Numbered from the stretch's first letter, positions 8,495 to 17,339 are shown. The stretch is 43,070 bases of DNA from Thermoplasmatota archaeon (GCA_029259055.1 JAPDJP010000024.1:1-43070), one strand, 5' to 3'. A program made the numbers and translations. Notes: a model not told the origin generated them from the sequence alone.

Positions 8495-8586
8495 GATTTG
8501 TTATGTTTTTTAATTTTTTAATTATTTTTATTTTTGGTTTGATTTGATTATTTCTTTTTTGTTCTTTTTGTTATTTCTTTAATTTA

Positions 8587-9801
8587 CTATACTGGTATAA
8601 CTTGATAAAAATCTATCTCAATCGGTATTTTTTGTTCAACTTTCGGAATACCCATCGATGTCTCTATTCTAAAATGCAATTTATCGGTTCTTGGAAACGG
8701 AGGCCAAAATTGGAAAAGAACTATATCTGCTGTAAATGAGCCATAGAGAGTTGTTTTATTATTTGCTCCAGCTATTCCACCATTAATAAAACCTTCTCCA
8801 ATTTTTTCTTCTGTTAAAAAATAAACCGCATATAATGTTACTTTTATATCATCTATTTCAATTGGATACGAATTTTTATTATTCACTTCTATAGAAATGT
8901 TCGTTTTAATATGTACAGTAGGAGGATTTGTGCTTATAACTTCAAAGTTTTCCAACTTATCTATTATTTTATAGGTTGGCATACTAAATATTTCATTTAG
9001 TTTAGGAACTTTTATTTTCGTTTCTGTTCCTATTTTCATGTCCTTTTTTACTCCTCCCACATTAATAGAAATTTTTCCTTTCAAATAAATTGAGATATTA
9101 TCATAATTTAATATTTCCCAAGGAAGCGTTAAGTCATCTTCTATTTTAACTGTCTGATTAGAAGAAACATTAAATTCTTCTAACGAATTATTATAAATTT
9201 CTTTATTTTTACCCTTTATACATAAAAATAAGTTTTTACCTGTTAATCCATAAAAATTTGGGTTATAGATAGAAGCTGAATAATGTAAAATAACGCCTTC
9301 TTCATTTATCTCCTTTATATTTCCTTCTAAATTTATTGATGGCATTGAAATTTTTTGTAAGGAAGAAAGTAGCACATCTATATAACTACTTACATTCACC
9401 AATTTTTTTATTCCAACAATTTTTGTGCCGATTTTTCCATTTATAATTATTGTAAGCATCTTTGGTATTTCCTCTTTAAAACTAAAAGGATGGTTGCCAT
9501 AAAAGTTCTTGGAATTTTTTGCTGACACTTCTCCAGTTGTTAAAGGAAATTCTGCCAAATACTTGTCATCACCAATTATTTTCGCCTTCAATTCTTTTAT
9601 AATTATAGGAAATAAATTTGGATTCTCAACATTTACAGAAACATTTAATAGCATTTTTTCTGGAGAAATACTAACTAAATTTATCTTAACTTTTGTATTT
9701 GGAAAGGAAAAAGAAAAAAATAATAATGTAAGAGTTGCCAATATAACAATAACAAAAGAAACAGAAATTATAGAAAAGATTTTCCATATTTTACGTTGCA
9801 T
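8587..9801 (-). CDS. Membrane-anchored protein with three LEA2/WHy-like domains
   Basis: An N-terminal membrane anchor (about residues 8-31) is followed by an extracytoplasmic beta-rich part of about 370 residues. Three repeats carry the LEA type 2 signature, a strand followed by Asn-Pro-Asn or similar: VSVNVENPNLFPI (about 51-63), YSASIYNPNFYGL (about 174-186) and ISIEVNNKNSYPI (about 303-315). Each has a trailing Gly-rich strand such as LKGKISINVGGVKK. Archaeal LEA2/WHy proteins have no settled function; in plants they are linked to desiccation tolerance. It lies 33 nt downstream of the alpha/beta hydrolase gene on the same strand. Confidence 0.72.
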   Translation of the reverse strand: MQRKIWKIFSIISVSFVIVILATLTLLFFSFSFPNTKVKINLVSISPEKMLLNVSVNVENPNLFPIIIKELKAKIIGDDKYLAEFPLTTGEVSAKNSKNFYGNHPFSFKEEIPKMLTIIINGKIGTKIVGIKKLVNVSSYIDVLLSSLQKISMPSINLEGNIKEINEEGVILHYSASIYNPNFYGLTGKNLFLCIKGKNKEIYNNSLEEFNVSSNQTVKIEDDLTLPWEILNYDNISIYLKGKISINVGGVKKDMKIGTETKIKVPKLNEIFSMPTYKIIDKLENFEVISTNPPTVHIKTNISIEVNNKNSYPIEIDDIKVTLYAVYFLTEEKIGEGFINGGIAGANNKTTLYGSFTADIVLFQFWPPFPRTDKLHFRIETSMGIPKVEQKIPIEIDFYQVIPV

Positions 9802-9834
9802 AATAAAATAAAGAGTAATTAATTTAAGATTTTC

Positions 9835-10863
9835 TTATAATCTTTCATCTAGCCATTCATAAATTAATTCATATACATCCTTTTCAGCATTTCTTCCAAT
9901 AATCATATCACAATGTCCATAGTTTTTTAACTCAACATAATTCTTATCTTTACTACCAACGTTTTTATATGCATATTTTACAGCATTAGGAGGAGCCAAT
10001 TTATCTTTATCCCCTGCTATAAAAAGAATCGGCATATCAAATTTTTTTAAATCATATGGTGCGGAACAAAGAATTTTTCTCAATAGAGGATATTTCAAAA
10101 CTTTTTTACATATTATTGGTAGGCGAGGATATCTACAAAGTTCGTTTATCTCGGCACAAAATAAGAGATGACCTAAAACTTTTGTTGATGTTATATCTCC
10201 AGCTTTCATTAAAAATTCTTCTAAAACATTTTCATCTACATTTTCTTGATTTACCAATATATCAATAATTTTTTTCTGGGTATCTTCATCTATTAGATTA
10301 GCATTTGTAAGGGCGCCAGCGAAAAGAGGGAGCAATAAGGCATGCCCACTAATAAAATAATATGTTTTTACAATTTGATATAAATTGAAAGGCAAGCAAT
10401 TATTTAATTCCATTAAGTTTTTCATTGCTTCGTCAAATTTTGCGGGGGAGCCTAACGTTATAACTCCTTTAAAATCTTTTGCATAGGCATACGCAAGCAT
10501 TCCCCCCATGCTATGTCCGATCCAGAAAATATCCTTTTTGCATAAATCCTTTACATAATTTATTGCGGTGGGTAAATCATATTCTACATAGGTATCAAAT
10601 GTCCAATTATATTTGAAAGGCTGAGTAAATGGGGAATAAGTCCTTTTATACCCTCTTCCTCTCCCTCTTAATTCAAGTAGCCATATATCAAATCCTTTTC
10701 TTGCAAGATATCTTGCCAAGCTATACTTCTCGTTTAAATCTAAACTAAATCTGTTAGCAAGCAATCCATGACACATTATAATAGGTTGCTTTTCTCCTTT
10801 ATATCTCCATAAGGCTATTTTCCATCCATCTTGCGTTTTTATTCTATATAATTCAGCTTTCAT
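9835..10863 (-). CDS. Alpha/beta hydrolase, lipase-like
   Basis: A 342-residue alpha/beta hydrolase with similarity in layout to the acid-lipase/esterase group. The oxyanion region is IIMCHGLLANRFS (28-40), the nucleophile elbow GHSMGG holds Ser118, and the acid Asp and the base His lie in FIAGDKDKLAPP and NYGHCDMI near the C-terminus. LRGRGRGYKR (65-74) is typical of lid-bearing lipases. No signal peptide is present, so it probably acts in the cytoplasm or on the inner membrane face. It is divergent from the Kelch gene (55 nt between start codons) and may be cotranscribed with the LEA2 gene. Confidence 0.85.
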   Translation of the reverse strand: MKAELYRIKTQDGWKIALWRYKGEKQPIIMCHGLLANRFSLDLNEKYSLARYLARKGFDIWLLELRGRGRGYKRTYSPFTQPFKYNWTFDTYVEYDLPTAINYVKDLCKKDIFWIGHSMGGMLAYAYAKDFKGVITLGSPAKFDEAMKNLMELNNCLPFNLYQIVKTYYFISGHALLLPLFAGALTNANLIDEDTQKKIIDILVNQENVDENVLEEFLMKAGDITSTKVLGHLLFCAEINELCRYPRLPIICKKVLKYPLLRKILCSAPYDLKKFDMPILFIAGDKDKLAPPNAVKYAYKNVGSKDKNYVELKNYGHCDMIIGRNAEKDVYELIYEWLDERL

Positions 10864-10918
10864 TAAATTAAAAAGAAATAAAAAATTATTTTTATTGTTT
10901 ATTTTATTATTTTTTTAT

Positions 10919-12199
10919 ATGAAATTACCTCTCTTAATTTTCTTTATATTACTTTTCAGTTGTTCCAACGGATGGATTGAAAGGGCGCCTACGCCTAAGC
11001 AAGGAGGATATGGAGAGGCGGTTATTGGTACAGCAGATGCAGTTTACATAATTAGAGCATATAGCACTGGAAATGCTTATTTCTGGAAATATGATTTAAA
11101 TAACGATTGTTGGGAAGAAATTTTAACATGGGATGAACCCTTTTTACCTCGCCCCAAAACAGGTACATCGATGGCTTGGGACTACAATAATTATCTATAT
11201 GTAATGTTTGGAGGAGCTTATAGAGACGAGGATAGAAGATATTTTTATAGATATAACATAAAAAATGGGAGTTGGGAAAGGTTGCCAGATACTCCATTTA
11301 GTCAGGGAGCTGGAGATGCCATAACATATTGTGCATATGACAATAAGATATATGCAATAATGGGAAATAAAGATAAAGGCTCAGTATTTGCTTCTTTCAG
11401 CATAGAAAATCAAACATGGGAAATTTTACCCTTCATATGGAATTCAACGGATGATGGCTGTTCCTTGGTATGGGCTGGAGGTAAATATTTATATGCATTA
11501 AGAGGAGAATATATGGAAATCATTCCAAATGGGGAATTCGCTCGCTATAACATAATAACAAAAGAATGGGAATATATGGAAGAAATCCCTGAGAAAGACG
11601 GCGTGGGAGACGGAGCCTCCTTGTTATGGACAGCTGATTATAAAAACTGCATTTTTGCTTTAGGAGGAGGCTCGGCAGATGAAAAGCCGGGTTATAACTT
11701 TTATTGTTATTTTATCTCAAATAATAGTTGGAAAAAGCTTGATGATGTACCATATCCAGTAGGCTATTATGTTGGAAATAGATTGGCATATGCAGATGCC
11801 ATATATTATTGGCAAGGTTCTCCATCTACTTGGGAAGGAGGAGGAAATAGATTTTGCATGTATTTATTAATAAACTCTCCTCCTATTGCAAATTTTGATT
11901 TTTATCCAAAAAAGCCAACTATTAGAGATAATGTTCAATTTATTGATTTATCCTATGACTTAGATGGTTGCATCATAAATTATACTTGGGAATTTGGTGA
12001 TGGTAACATAAGTTATGAAAGAAATCCAATTCATAGATATACTAAAAAAGGAGAATATGTGGTAACACTAACAGTTACAGATAACTATGGTGTAACATCT
12101 TCCGTTTCAAAAAATATCGTAATAGGAAGAAAAACTATAGCAAAAGATAATATTTTTCGAAGGATGATAAATATGCTCTCGAATAATTTTTTTTGCTAA
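10919..12199 (+). CDS. Secreted Kelch-repeat beta-propeller protein with PKD domain
   Basis: The ATG at 10919 is chosen over an upstream TTG (10895) because it opens a good signal peptide, MKLPLLIFFILLFSCSNG. Five Kelch-like repeats follow at about 50-residue spacing, each with a conserved turn and Trp (NDCWEEI, NGSWERL, NQTWEIL, TKEWEYM, NNSWKKL). A PKD domain occupies about residues 322-405, with the classical WEFGDGN and Asp-rich DLDG segments. The protein ends about 20 residues later without a membrane anchor. Such proteins are surface or extracellular binding modules in Thermoplasmatota. The gene is divergent from the hydrolase. The sequence FSC near the signal cleavage site is a poor lipobox, so lipid attachment is not claimed. 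Confidence 0.82.
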   Translation: MKLPLLIFFILLFSCSNGWIERAPTPKQGGYGEAVIGTADAVYIIRAYSTGNAYFWKYDLNNDCWEEILTWDEPFLPRPKTGTSMAWDYNNYLYVMFGGAYRDEDRRYFYRYNIKNGSWERLPDTPFSQGAGDAITYCAYDNKIYAIMGNKDKGSVFASFSIENQTWEILPFIWNSTDDGCSLVWAGGKYLYALRGEYMEIIPNGEFARYNIITKEWEYMEEIPEKDGVGDGASLLWTADYKNCIFALGGGSADEKPGYNFYCYFISNNSWKKLDDVPYPVGYYVGNRLAYADAIYYWQGSPSTWEGGGNRFCMYLLINSPPIANFDFYPKKPTIRDNVQFIDLSYDLDGCIINYTWEFGDGNISYERNPIHRYTKKGEYVVTLTVTDNYGVTSSVSKNIVIGRKTIAKDNIFRRMINMLSNNFFC

Positions 12200-12220
12200 T
12201 TCACTTTTCCAAATTTTCAT

Positions 12221-12410
12221 CTACTCTTTATAAGAATTAATCCAGCGATACATTTTTGCTTCTTCAGAAAGAAAATATTTGTCATTTTAAATCTATTTCA
12301 TGCTGTAAATTGGCAACTTCATGATGGTCACATTCAACCCTAATTTTTCTATTGCTCTTCTTAATATATATCTGGAGTCGGTACTGCAACTAAATCACTA
12401 TCTTCAGTAT
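12221..12410 (-). pseudogene. Possible gene relic between the Kelch gene and thiDN
   Basis: This gap of about 215 nt has no intact gene, but the reverse strand gives protein-like pieces in shifting frames: EDSDLVAVPTP, then RYILRRAIEKLGLNVTIMKL, and further down YFLSEEAKMYRWINSYKE ending with a stop at 12221. The pieces would read continuously only after frameshifts. I do not recognise the parent family. It may be the 3' remnant of a deleted gene, or chance. Confidence 0.25.
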
Positions 12411-12415
12411 AGCAT

Positions 12416-13747
12416 TTATATTATTTTTGCCAACACTTCAAATTTTTTCAGAACATCTGTGGGATTTTTCCCAAAAATCAAAATCATCGGTTCTTTTCCA
12501 ATATCCCCTTTATGATAGATTATATCTGGAACTTTTTTTATTCTTTCAATAGCTCTTTTTATTCCCCATGGGACCGTGCCCCCTTCTTTCTTCTTAATTT
12601 CTTCTGGCTCTTCCATACGGTTGTAGTAGGAAACAACAAAGGATTTTCTTTTATTTATTTCATTAATAATATTTTCATCATATCTTATATTCATTACCGC
12701 CCTAACATTTTCATCATATTCCATTACTTTTAAAATAGCCCTTGCCAGATGACTGGAGGCACCAAACTTTATTTCCCCCGCCCTCGCCTTTTTTCCAGCT
12801 TTTACAATTCTTCCCTCAATTGCAAGCACATCTTCAATTTTTTTTGCATTGGGTAATGCATATGCAAAATTCATACCAACTTCTGGTATAAAATCAACTA
12901 TTTCTTTTTTTAACAGTTTTTCTAATGCAATTTTTAATTCTTCATACATTCTCCATTTTTCTGCTGGCATCGCAACCCAAATAGTAGGGTTAACAGGGCA
13001 GTATCCATGCCCAACTTTTACGCCATATTCTATTGCCTTTGATATGAAATCTTTTGCTATTTTAACCGCTTCCTTTAAATCATGGCCTTTTGCTAAATTT
13101 GCTGTAATAGCTGCAGAAAAACTACAACCTGTACCATGGGTACATCCTTTTATTCTTCTTCCTTTATATTCAATAAATTTTCCTTCATAGTATAATAAAT
13201 CAGTTGCTCCCCTTCCAATATGCCCTCCTTTAATCACAACAGCATTTGCTCCTAGCTTTATAATTTCCTTTGCTGCCTTTTTTGCATCGTTTTTATTCCT
13301 AATTTTTATATTGCTTAACCTTTCAGCTTCATGTTTATTGGGAGTTATAACATAAGAAATTGGTAAAATGTATTTAATGAAGCTATCTATTGCATCTTGC
13401 CTTAGTAAATAAGCACCACTTTTTGAAATCATAACCGGGTCGACAACAACAGGAAAATCATATTTTTTTAGGGTTTGCGCAACTTCCTTTATTATTTTCT
13501 CGTTGCTAAGCATTCCCGTTTTCGCTGAATCAACGCCTATATCATCAGCAACACATTCAATTTGTTTTCTTACCATACTAGGAGGGAGGTCAAAAATTTC
13601 CGCAACTTCAACGGTATTTTGAGCAGTTATAGATGTTATAGCTACCATTCCATATACATCAAAAGCGGAAAATGTCTTTAAATCCGCCTCTATACCTGCC
13701 CCTCCCCCGCTGTCGCTTCCCGCTATTGTTAATGCTCTCGCTATCAT
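12416..13747 (-). CDS. thiDN: ThiD-ThiN fusion: HMP(-P) kinase and thiamine-phosphate synthase
   Basis: The first about 260 residues are ThiD, a ribokinase-family enzyme that phosphorylates hydroxymethylpyrimidine and its phosphate. It shows LTIAGSDSGGGAGIEADLKT (6-25), ITAQNT, PVVVDPVMISKSG and the anion hole GCTHGTGCSFSAAI. The remainder is ThiN, the archaeal thiamine-phosphate synthase unrelated to ThiE, with GMNFAYALPNA, FGASSHLARAIL, GTVPWGIKRAI and DIIYHKGDIGKEPMI. The fusion is standard in euryarchaea. I place the start at MIARALTIAG (13747) rather than 48 nt upstream, since ThiD proteins begin there. A CytX-like transporter gene lies upstream on the same strand beyond a gene relic. 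Confidence 0.95.
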   Translation of the reverse strand: MIARALTIAGSDSGGGAGIEADLKTFSAFDVYGMVAITSITAQNTVEVAEIFDLPPSMVRKQIECVADDIGVDSAKTGMLSNEKIIKEVAQTLKKYDFPVVVDPVMISKSGAYLLRQDAIDSFIKYILPISYVITPNKHEAERLSNIKIRNKNDAKKAAKEIIKLGANAVVIKGGHIGRGATDLLYYEGKFIEYKGRRIKGCTHGTGCSFSAAITANLAKGHDLKEAVKIAKDFISKAIEYGVKVGHGYCPVNPTIWVAMPAEKWRMYEELKIALEKLLKKEIVDFIPEVGMNFAYALPNAKKIEDVLAIEGRIVKAGKKARAGEIKFGASSHLARAILKVMEYDENVRAVMNIRYDENIINEINKRKSFVVSYYNRMEEPEEIKKKEGGTVPWGIKRAIERIKKVPDIIYHKGDIGKEPMILIFGKNPTDVLKKFEVLAKII

Positions 13748-13807
13748 TTTATCTTTATTACATTTATTTCTCCCCGGCTCACCGCTCCATAACATCTTAT
13801 TTTTATA

Positions 13808-14134
13808 TCACATATTCCTATATATTCCTTCTTGAGCATCCCAAGTGTAATATAAATGGTTTTTCATCTGTTTCATAAACTACCTTACCGTTTATAAAAA
13901 ATTCGATACAATTTGCATCGTATTTGCAACTATATTTATTTTGCCAATTACTATCCATATTTTGTTGGAAATGGTATTGAAATTCCATTAACTTTTCCAT
14001 CTTTTATTTTTGGCAATCCACGCATCTGTATTTCTATTTATTTCTTCTCTACCATTGGACATAGTAAACCGTAAAACCAAAAGGATAAGCAGAAGAAGGA
14101 AATATTTAATCAAACAGTTATAGCAAAATATCAT
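13808..14134 (-). pseudogene. Decayed gene for a small secreted Ig-like surface protein
   Basis: No intact gene fits the 367-nt gap between thiDN and cytX, yet the reverse strand encodes a clear protein scrambled over three frames. A hydrophobic signal core (IKYFLLLLILLVLRF) starts after ATG at 14134. Next comes GLPKIKDGKVNGISIPFPT in a second frame, then KINIVAN, then DANCIEFFINGKVVYETDEK in another frame, and finally YYTWDAQEGIYRNM ending at 13808. The motif of a strand followed by IEFFINGKVVYETDEKPF is typical of Ig-like repeats that end archaeal surface proteins. Several frameshifts and two consecutive stops argue for real decay, not one sequencing error. Confidence 0.55.
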
Positions 14135-14162
14135 GGAAAATCGGAAGAAAACACATGGCTGT

Positions 14163-15443
14163 CTATTTACGCATTTTATCATGACATAAAACAATGTGGA
14201 GGCAGAACACAATAAGAAATGTTGGTATAGATGAACCTATTATATAGCCAAGAGAAGAAAAAATTGGTATTGTATAACCCATTAATCCTTCAAAAGCAAA
14301 TAGAACATACAAAATAAAACCAATAAGCCATACCATGATAGCTCTGTGGTTATATCCATTTTTATACCAGTATTTTCCTTTTTCATTGAGTAATTCCTTT
14401 GCATCATATCCTTTTTTTAGGATGAAATAATCTGCGAGCAAAATCGCCGTTAAGGAAACAAATGCTCCTCCTATAAGTAATAAGAAGCTTTCATATTTTT
14501 CCATTGGAAATAGAATTGCTATTACAATTGCAATCAATCCAACAAAAATTATTTGTTTTCTAACATTTATTTTTGGAGAAATATTTTTAGAAGTAATGGC
14601 AGCAGAATACACATCTAAAAAAGTCGTTGTTGCTGTAGAAAAAATAATTATTAGCATAGCAGGTATTCCCAAACCATAAGATGCTATAATTCCTATTGGG
14701 TCTGCTTTACCTATGGAAGCATTTGTTAAACTTCCAATAAAATAAAATAAACTACTCGATATAAAATATCCCATAAAGGTACCCCAAAAAGCTGTAGCCT
14801 TTTTCTTACAAAATCTTGTATAATCTGCAATTAAAGGTGCCCAAGATAATGGCATTGCTATAACTAAATCCAACGCCAGCATAATGCCTATTTCATTTGT
14901 TGGCTCATATGTAAACAATTCTTCTATGGAAAATTTTTTTAATGTAACATATGTTAGCCATATACTTAAAGCCAATAATAATCCTGCTGAAGTTTTTTCC
15001 AATTTTTTCCATACATTGGGGCTAATAAAAGCCCATGCGGTTATAATAATACCGAGCACAACAATCCAAAAATAATATCCTCCAAATATTGCATCCATTG
15101 CCTTTGCTCCCACAATAAGCATTATGGCAGTCCATCCAATCAATTGCAAATAATTAAGCCAAGAAGGAAGTAAAGAACCTTTTATTCCTAAAGCACCTCT
15201 TGTTATAACCATTGTAGGAACTCCTGTTTCCCAGCCTTGAACAGCTATACCTGCCATCACCAAATTACCAATTATATGCCCCAAAATGATTACTATTATT
15301 GCATTAATCAATGGCAGTGCGGGCGTCAATAAAGCGCCGGCCCAAAATTCCGCTATGCTAATACCTGCACCAAACCATATGGCAAATATATCCAAAAAGC
15401 TGAATATTCTCTTTTCCGCTGGTTTTATTGAATATGCTTGCAT
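14163..15443 (-). CDS. cytX: NCS1-family transporter, probably hydroxymethylpyrimidine permease CytX
   Basis: The 426-residue protein has about twelve membrane helices and the nucleobase:cation symporter-1 signature. The first helix reads IWFGAGISIAEFWAGALL (about 21-38), followed by GWETGVPTMVITRGALG (about 70-86), PLSWAPLIADYTRF and a C-terminal ADYFILKKG. This pattern fits the CytX branch, which is repeatedly found beside thiD and is thought to import the thiamine precursor hydroxymethylpyrimidine. The neighbouring thiDN supports that substrate; cytosine or another base remains possible. The gene is divergent from the nucleotidyltransferase gene with only 41 nt between start codons. The transcript appears leaderless, leaving no room for a TPP riboswitch. 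Confidence 0.85.
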   Translation of the reverse strand: MQAYSIKPAEKRIFSFLDIFAIWFGAGISIAEFWAGALLTPALPLINAIIVIILGHIIGNLVMAGIAVQGWETGVPTMVITRGALGIKGSLLPSWLNYLQLIGWTAIMLIVGAKAMDAIFGGYYFWIVVLGIIITAWAFISPNVWKKLEKTSAGLLLALSIWLTYVTLKKFSIEELFTYEPTNEIGIMLALDLVIAMPLSWAPLIADYTRFCKKKATAFWGTFMGYFISSSLFYFIGSLTNASIGKADPIGIIASYGLGIPAMLIIIFSTATTTFLDVYSAAITSKNISPKINVRKQIIFVGLIAIVIAILFPMEKYESFLLLIGGAFVSLTAILLADYFILKKGYDAKELLNEKGKYWYKNGYNHRAIMVWLIGFILYVLFAFEGLMGYTIPIFSSLGYIIGSSIPTFLIVFCLHIVLCHDKMRK

Positions 15444-15484
15444 GGCTATGTAATATATTTAAATCCCTATATATTTTTATATTC
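15444..15484. promoter_or_regulatory. Compact divergent promoter, cytX / sugar nucleotidyltransferase
   Basis: Only 41 nt separate the two start codons. On the plus strand ATATATTT (15453-15460) lies 25-32 nt before the ATG at 15485. On the minus strand AAATATATA (15477-15469) lies 26-34 nt before the cytX ATG at 15443. Both transcripts should be leaderless, and each TATA box lies close to or beyond the other gene's promoter core, so the two polymerase complexes probably exclude each other. Confidence 0.5.
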
Positions 15485-16513
15485 ATGCAAGCAATAATAC
15501 TTGCAGGGGGCTTTGGCACAAGGCTTGCCCCTCTGACTTATACTAAAGCAAAGCCTATCCTCCCATTGCTTAATAAACCAATGATTAGTTATTTGATAGA
15601 GGCATTACCTCAAAATTTCGAAGTAATAGTTGCTGCAAATTATAGGAATGAGCAACTAAAGGAATATTTTAAAGAAATGGGTATCAAAGCAATAATAAGT
15701 AAAGAGCCTAAGCCTCTAGGAACAGCAGGAGCAGTAAAAAATGCTGAAAAATACATAAATGATACTTTTTTGGTTTTGAATAGTGATATAATTTCCTCTC
15801 TTAACATAAGAAAGTTTATTCAATATCATGTGAAAAAGAAAGCAATGGTTACTATTTCCTTATGGCCAGTAAAAAATGTGGAAGAATATGGTGTGGTGGA
15901 TTTGCAATCTGATGGTAGAATTAGAAAATTTGTTGAGAAACCTCCCCGTCATGAAGCGCCAAGCAATTTGATAAATGCTGGAGCATATTGCTTAGAAACA
16001 GAAGTATTGGATTATATAGAACCAAATAGATTTGTTTCCATGGAAATGGAAATTTTTCCAAAAATTATAGAAGATGGGAAACCATTTTATGGTTATACAT
16101 TCGATGGTTATTGGATAGATGTCGGGAGATATAGTAGTTATATAGAAGCAAGCAAAATTTTGTTAAAAAAGAGGGGCATTAAATATTTAGTAGGAGATAG
16201 CAAAGTGGAAGGCATTCTAAAGGAATCAACCGTAGGAAATAATTGTATTATAGAAAAAAATGTTATAGTTAAATCAAGCATAATTTATGATAAATGTATA
16301 ATTGGGGAGAATGCATATTTAGAAAACTGTATTGTAGCGGATAATTGCAGAATAGGTAAAAATGCAAAATTAAAAAATGTTGTTATAGGAGAAGGAGAAA
16401 AAATTGGCGATAATGTTGTTATAGAGAATGATGAAACATGGGAAACAATATGGAATAAGCCCCTGCCAGAGGGATACCCTGATAAACAGATAGGGAATCC
16501 TATTAAAAGGTGA
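15485..16513 (+). CDS. Sugar-1-phosphate nucleotidyltransferase with hexapeptide-repeat tail
   Basis: The protein of 342 residues joins an NTP-transferase domain to a left-handed beta-helix. The N-terminal nucleotide loop LAGGFGTRLAPLT is at 6-18, followed by TKAKPILPLLNKPM and the metal-site region VLNSDII. Hexapeptide repeats (NCIIEKNVIV, KCIIGENAYL, NCRIGKNAKL) run from about residue 235 to the end. The pattern matches archaeal mannose-1-phosphate guanylyltransferase and glucose-1-phosphate thymidylyl/uridylyltransferases; the exact sugar is not determined. The start is the internal ATG at 15485, which lies 25-32 nt after a TATA box. The spermidine synthase gene follows after 7 nt, with GGTGAT at the stop acting as its RBS. 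Confidence 0.9.
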   Translation: MQAIILAGGFGTRLAPLTYTKAKPILPLLNKPMISYLIEALPQNFEVIVAANYRNEQLKEYFKEMGIKAIISKEPKPLGTAGAVKNAEKYINDTFLVLNSDIISSLNIRKFIQYHVKKKAMVTISLWPVKNVEEYGVVDLQSDGRIRKFVEKPPRHEAPSNLINAGAYCLETEVLDYIEPNRFVSMEMEIFPKIIEDGKPFYGYTFDGYWIDVGRYSSYIEASKILLKKRGIKYLVGDSKVEGILKESTVGNNCIIEKNVIVKSSIIYDKCIIGENAYLENCIVADNCRIGKNAKLKNVVIGEGEKIGDNVVIENDETWETIWNKPLPEGYPDKQIGNPIKR

Positions 16514-16520
16514 TAATTTT

Positions 16521-17339
16521 ATGGAATGGTTTGTAGAAAAGCATAATGGAACAGGTTTTATGGTAAAAATAGATAAAAAAATTTTTGAAGAGGAGGGGTT
16601 GCAAAAAATAGAAATATTTTCCACTTCTTTGGGAAAAATGCTCGTTATTGATGGAAAAATTCAGTTTACAGAAGCAGATGAAAAATTCTATCATGAAATG
16701 CTCGTTCATGTACCAATGATTATGCACCCAAATCCAGAAAAAGTATTAATAATAGGAGGGGGAGATGGAGGGGCGGCGAGAGAGGCGATAAAACATAAAC
16801 CAAGGGAAATAAAGATGGTAGAAATAGATGAAAAAGTTGTGGAAGCATGTAAAAAATACATAGGTATTGATGAAAATGCTTTAGATAGAATAGAAATAAT
16901 ATATGAGGATGGAATTGAATTTGTAAAAAAATGTGAGGAGAAATTTGATGTTATAATTGTAGATGGTAGCGACCCAGATGCGGTTAGCAAACCATTAATT
17001 TCAAGAGAATTTTATCACAACTGTTCAAATATAGGAGAAATATTTGTTACACAGAGTCAATCTCCTTTTTTACAAAAAGACTATTTTGAAAAAATTCTAA
17101 AAAACTCTTCTTCATTCCCATACAGAAAAATTTACCTGTCGCACATACCAAGCTATCCTTCTGGGATGTGGAGTTTTCTATTAGCTTCAAATAGTAAGCT
17201 GGAAATGGATAAAAAAGAGCTTTTAAAGAGATACAAGAATAGGAAAATAAAAACAATGCATTATAATGTTGATTTACATATGGCTTCTTTTTGCTTACCA
17301 AATTGGTTGATTGAGATAGTCAAAAAGTATGTAAAATAG
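16521..17339 (+). CDS. speE: Spermidine synthase (polyamine aminopropyltransferase)
   Basis: The enzyme transfers an aminopropyl group from decarboxylated S-adenosylmethionine to a diamine such as putrescine or agmatine. The 272-residue sequence shows the N-terminal beta part with IDGKIQFTEADEKFYHEML, the nucleotide motif IIGGGDGGAARE (77-88), the acidic VEID (100-103), and VDGSDPDAVSKPL (147-159) in place of the usual DSTDP catalytic stretch. The final part ends with SGMWSFLLAS-type sequence. It follows the nucleotidyltransferase by 7 nt and is probably cotranscribed. Whether the product is spermidine or N1-aminopropylagmatine, the usual thermophile route, cannot be told from sequence. Confidence 0.93.
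   Translation: MEWFVEKHNGTGFMVKIDKKIFEEEGLQKIEIFSTSLGKMLVIDGKIQFTEADEKFYHEMLVHVPMIMHPNPEKVLIIGGGDGGAAREAIKHKPREIKMVEIDEKVVEACKKYIGIDENALDRIEIIYEDGIEFVKKCEEKFDVIIVDGSDPDAVSKPLISREFYHNCSNIGEIFVTQSQSPFLQKDYFEKILKNSSSFPYRKIYLSHIPSYPSGMWSFLLASNSKLEMDKKELLKRYKNRKIKTMHYNVDLHMASFCLPNWLIEIVKKYVK

Noticed and set aside
8495-8586. Possible small gene or RNA in the A/T-rich gap before ribH
   Set aside because: The 92 nt are low-complexity T-rich sequence with no coherent reading frame or stem-loop; a promoter and terminator region is the simplest reading.
13748-15484. TPP riboswitch for thiDN or cytX
   Set aside because: I found no CTGAGA-type THI-box core on either strand, and the cytX leader is too short.
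15428-15484. N-terminal 19-residue extension of the sugar nucleotidyltransferase
   Set aside because: Nucleotidyltransferases begin directly with the beta strand before LAGGFGTRL, and the TATA box lies inside the supposed extension.
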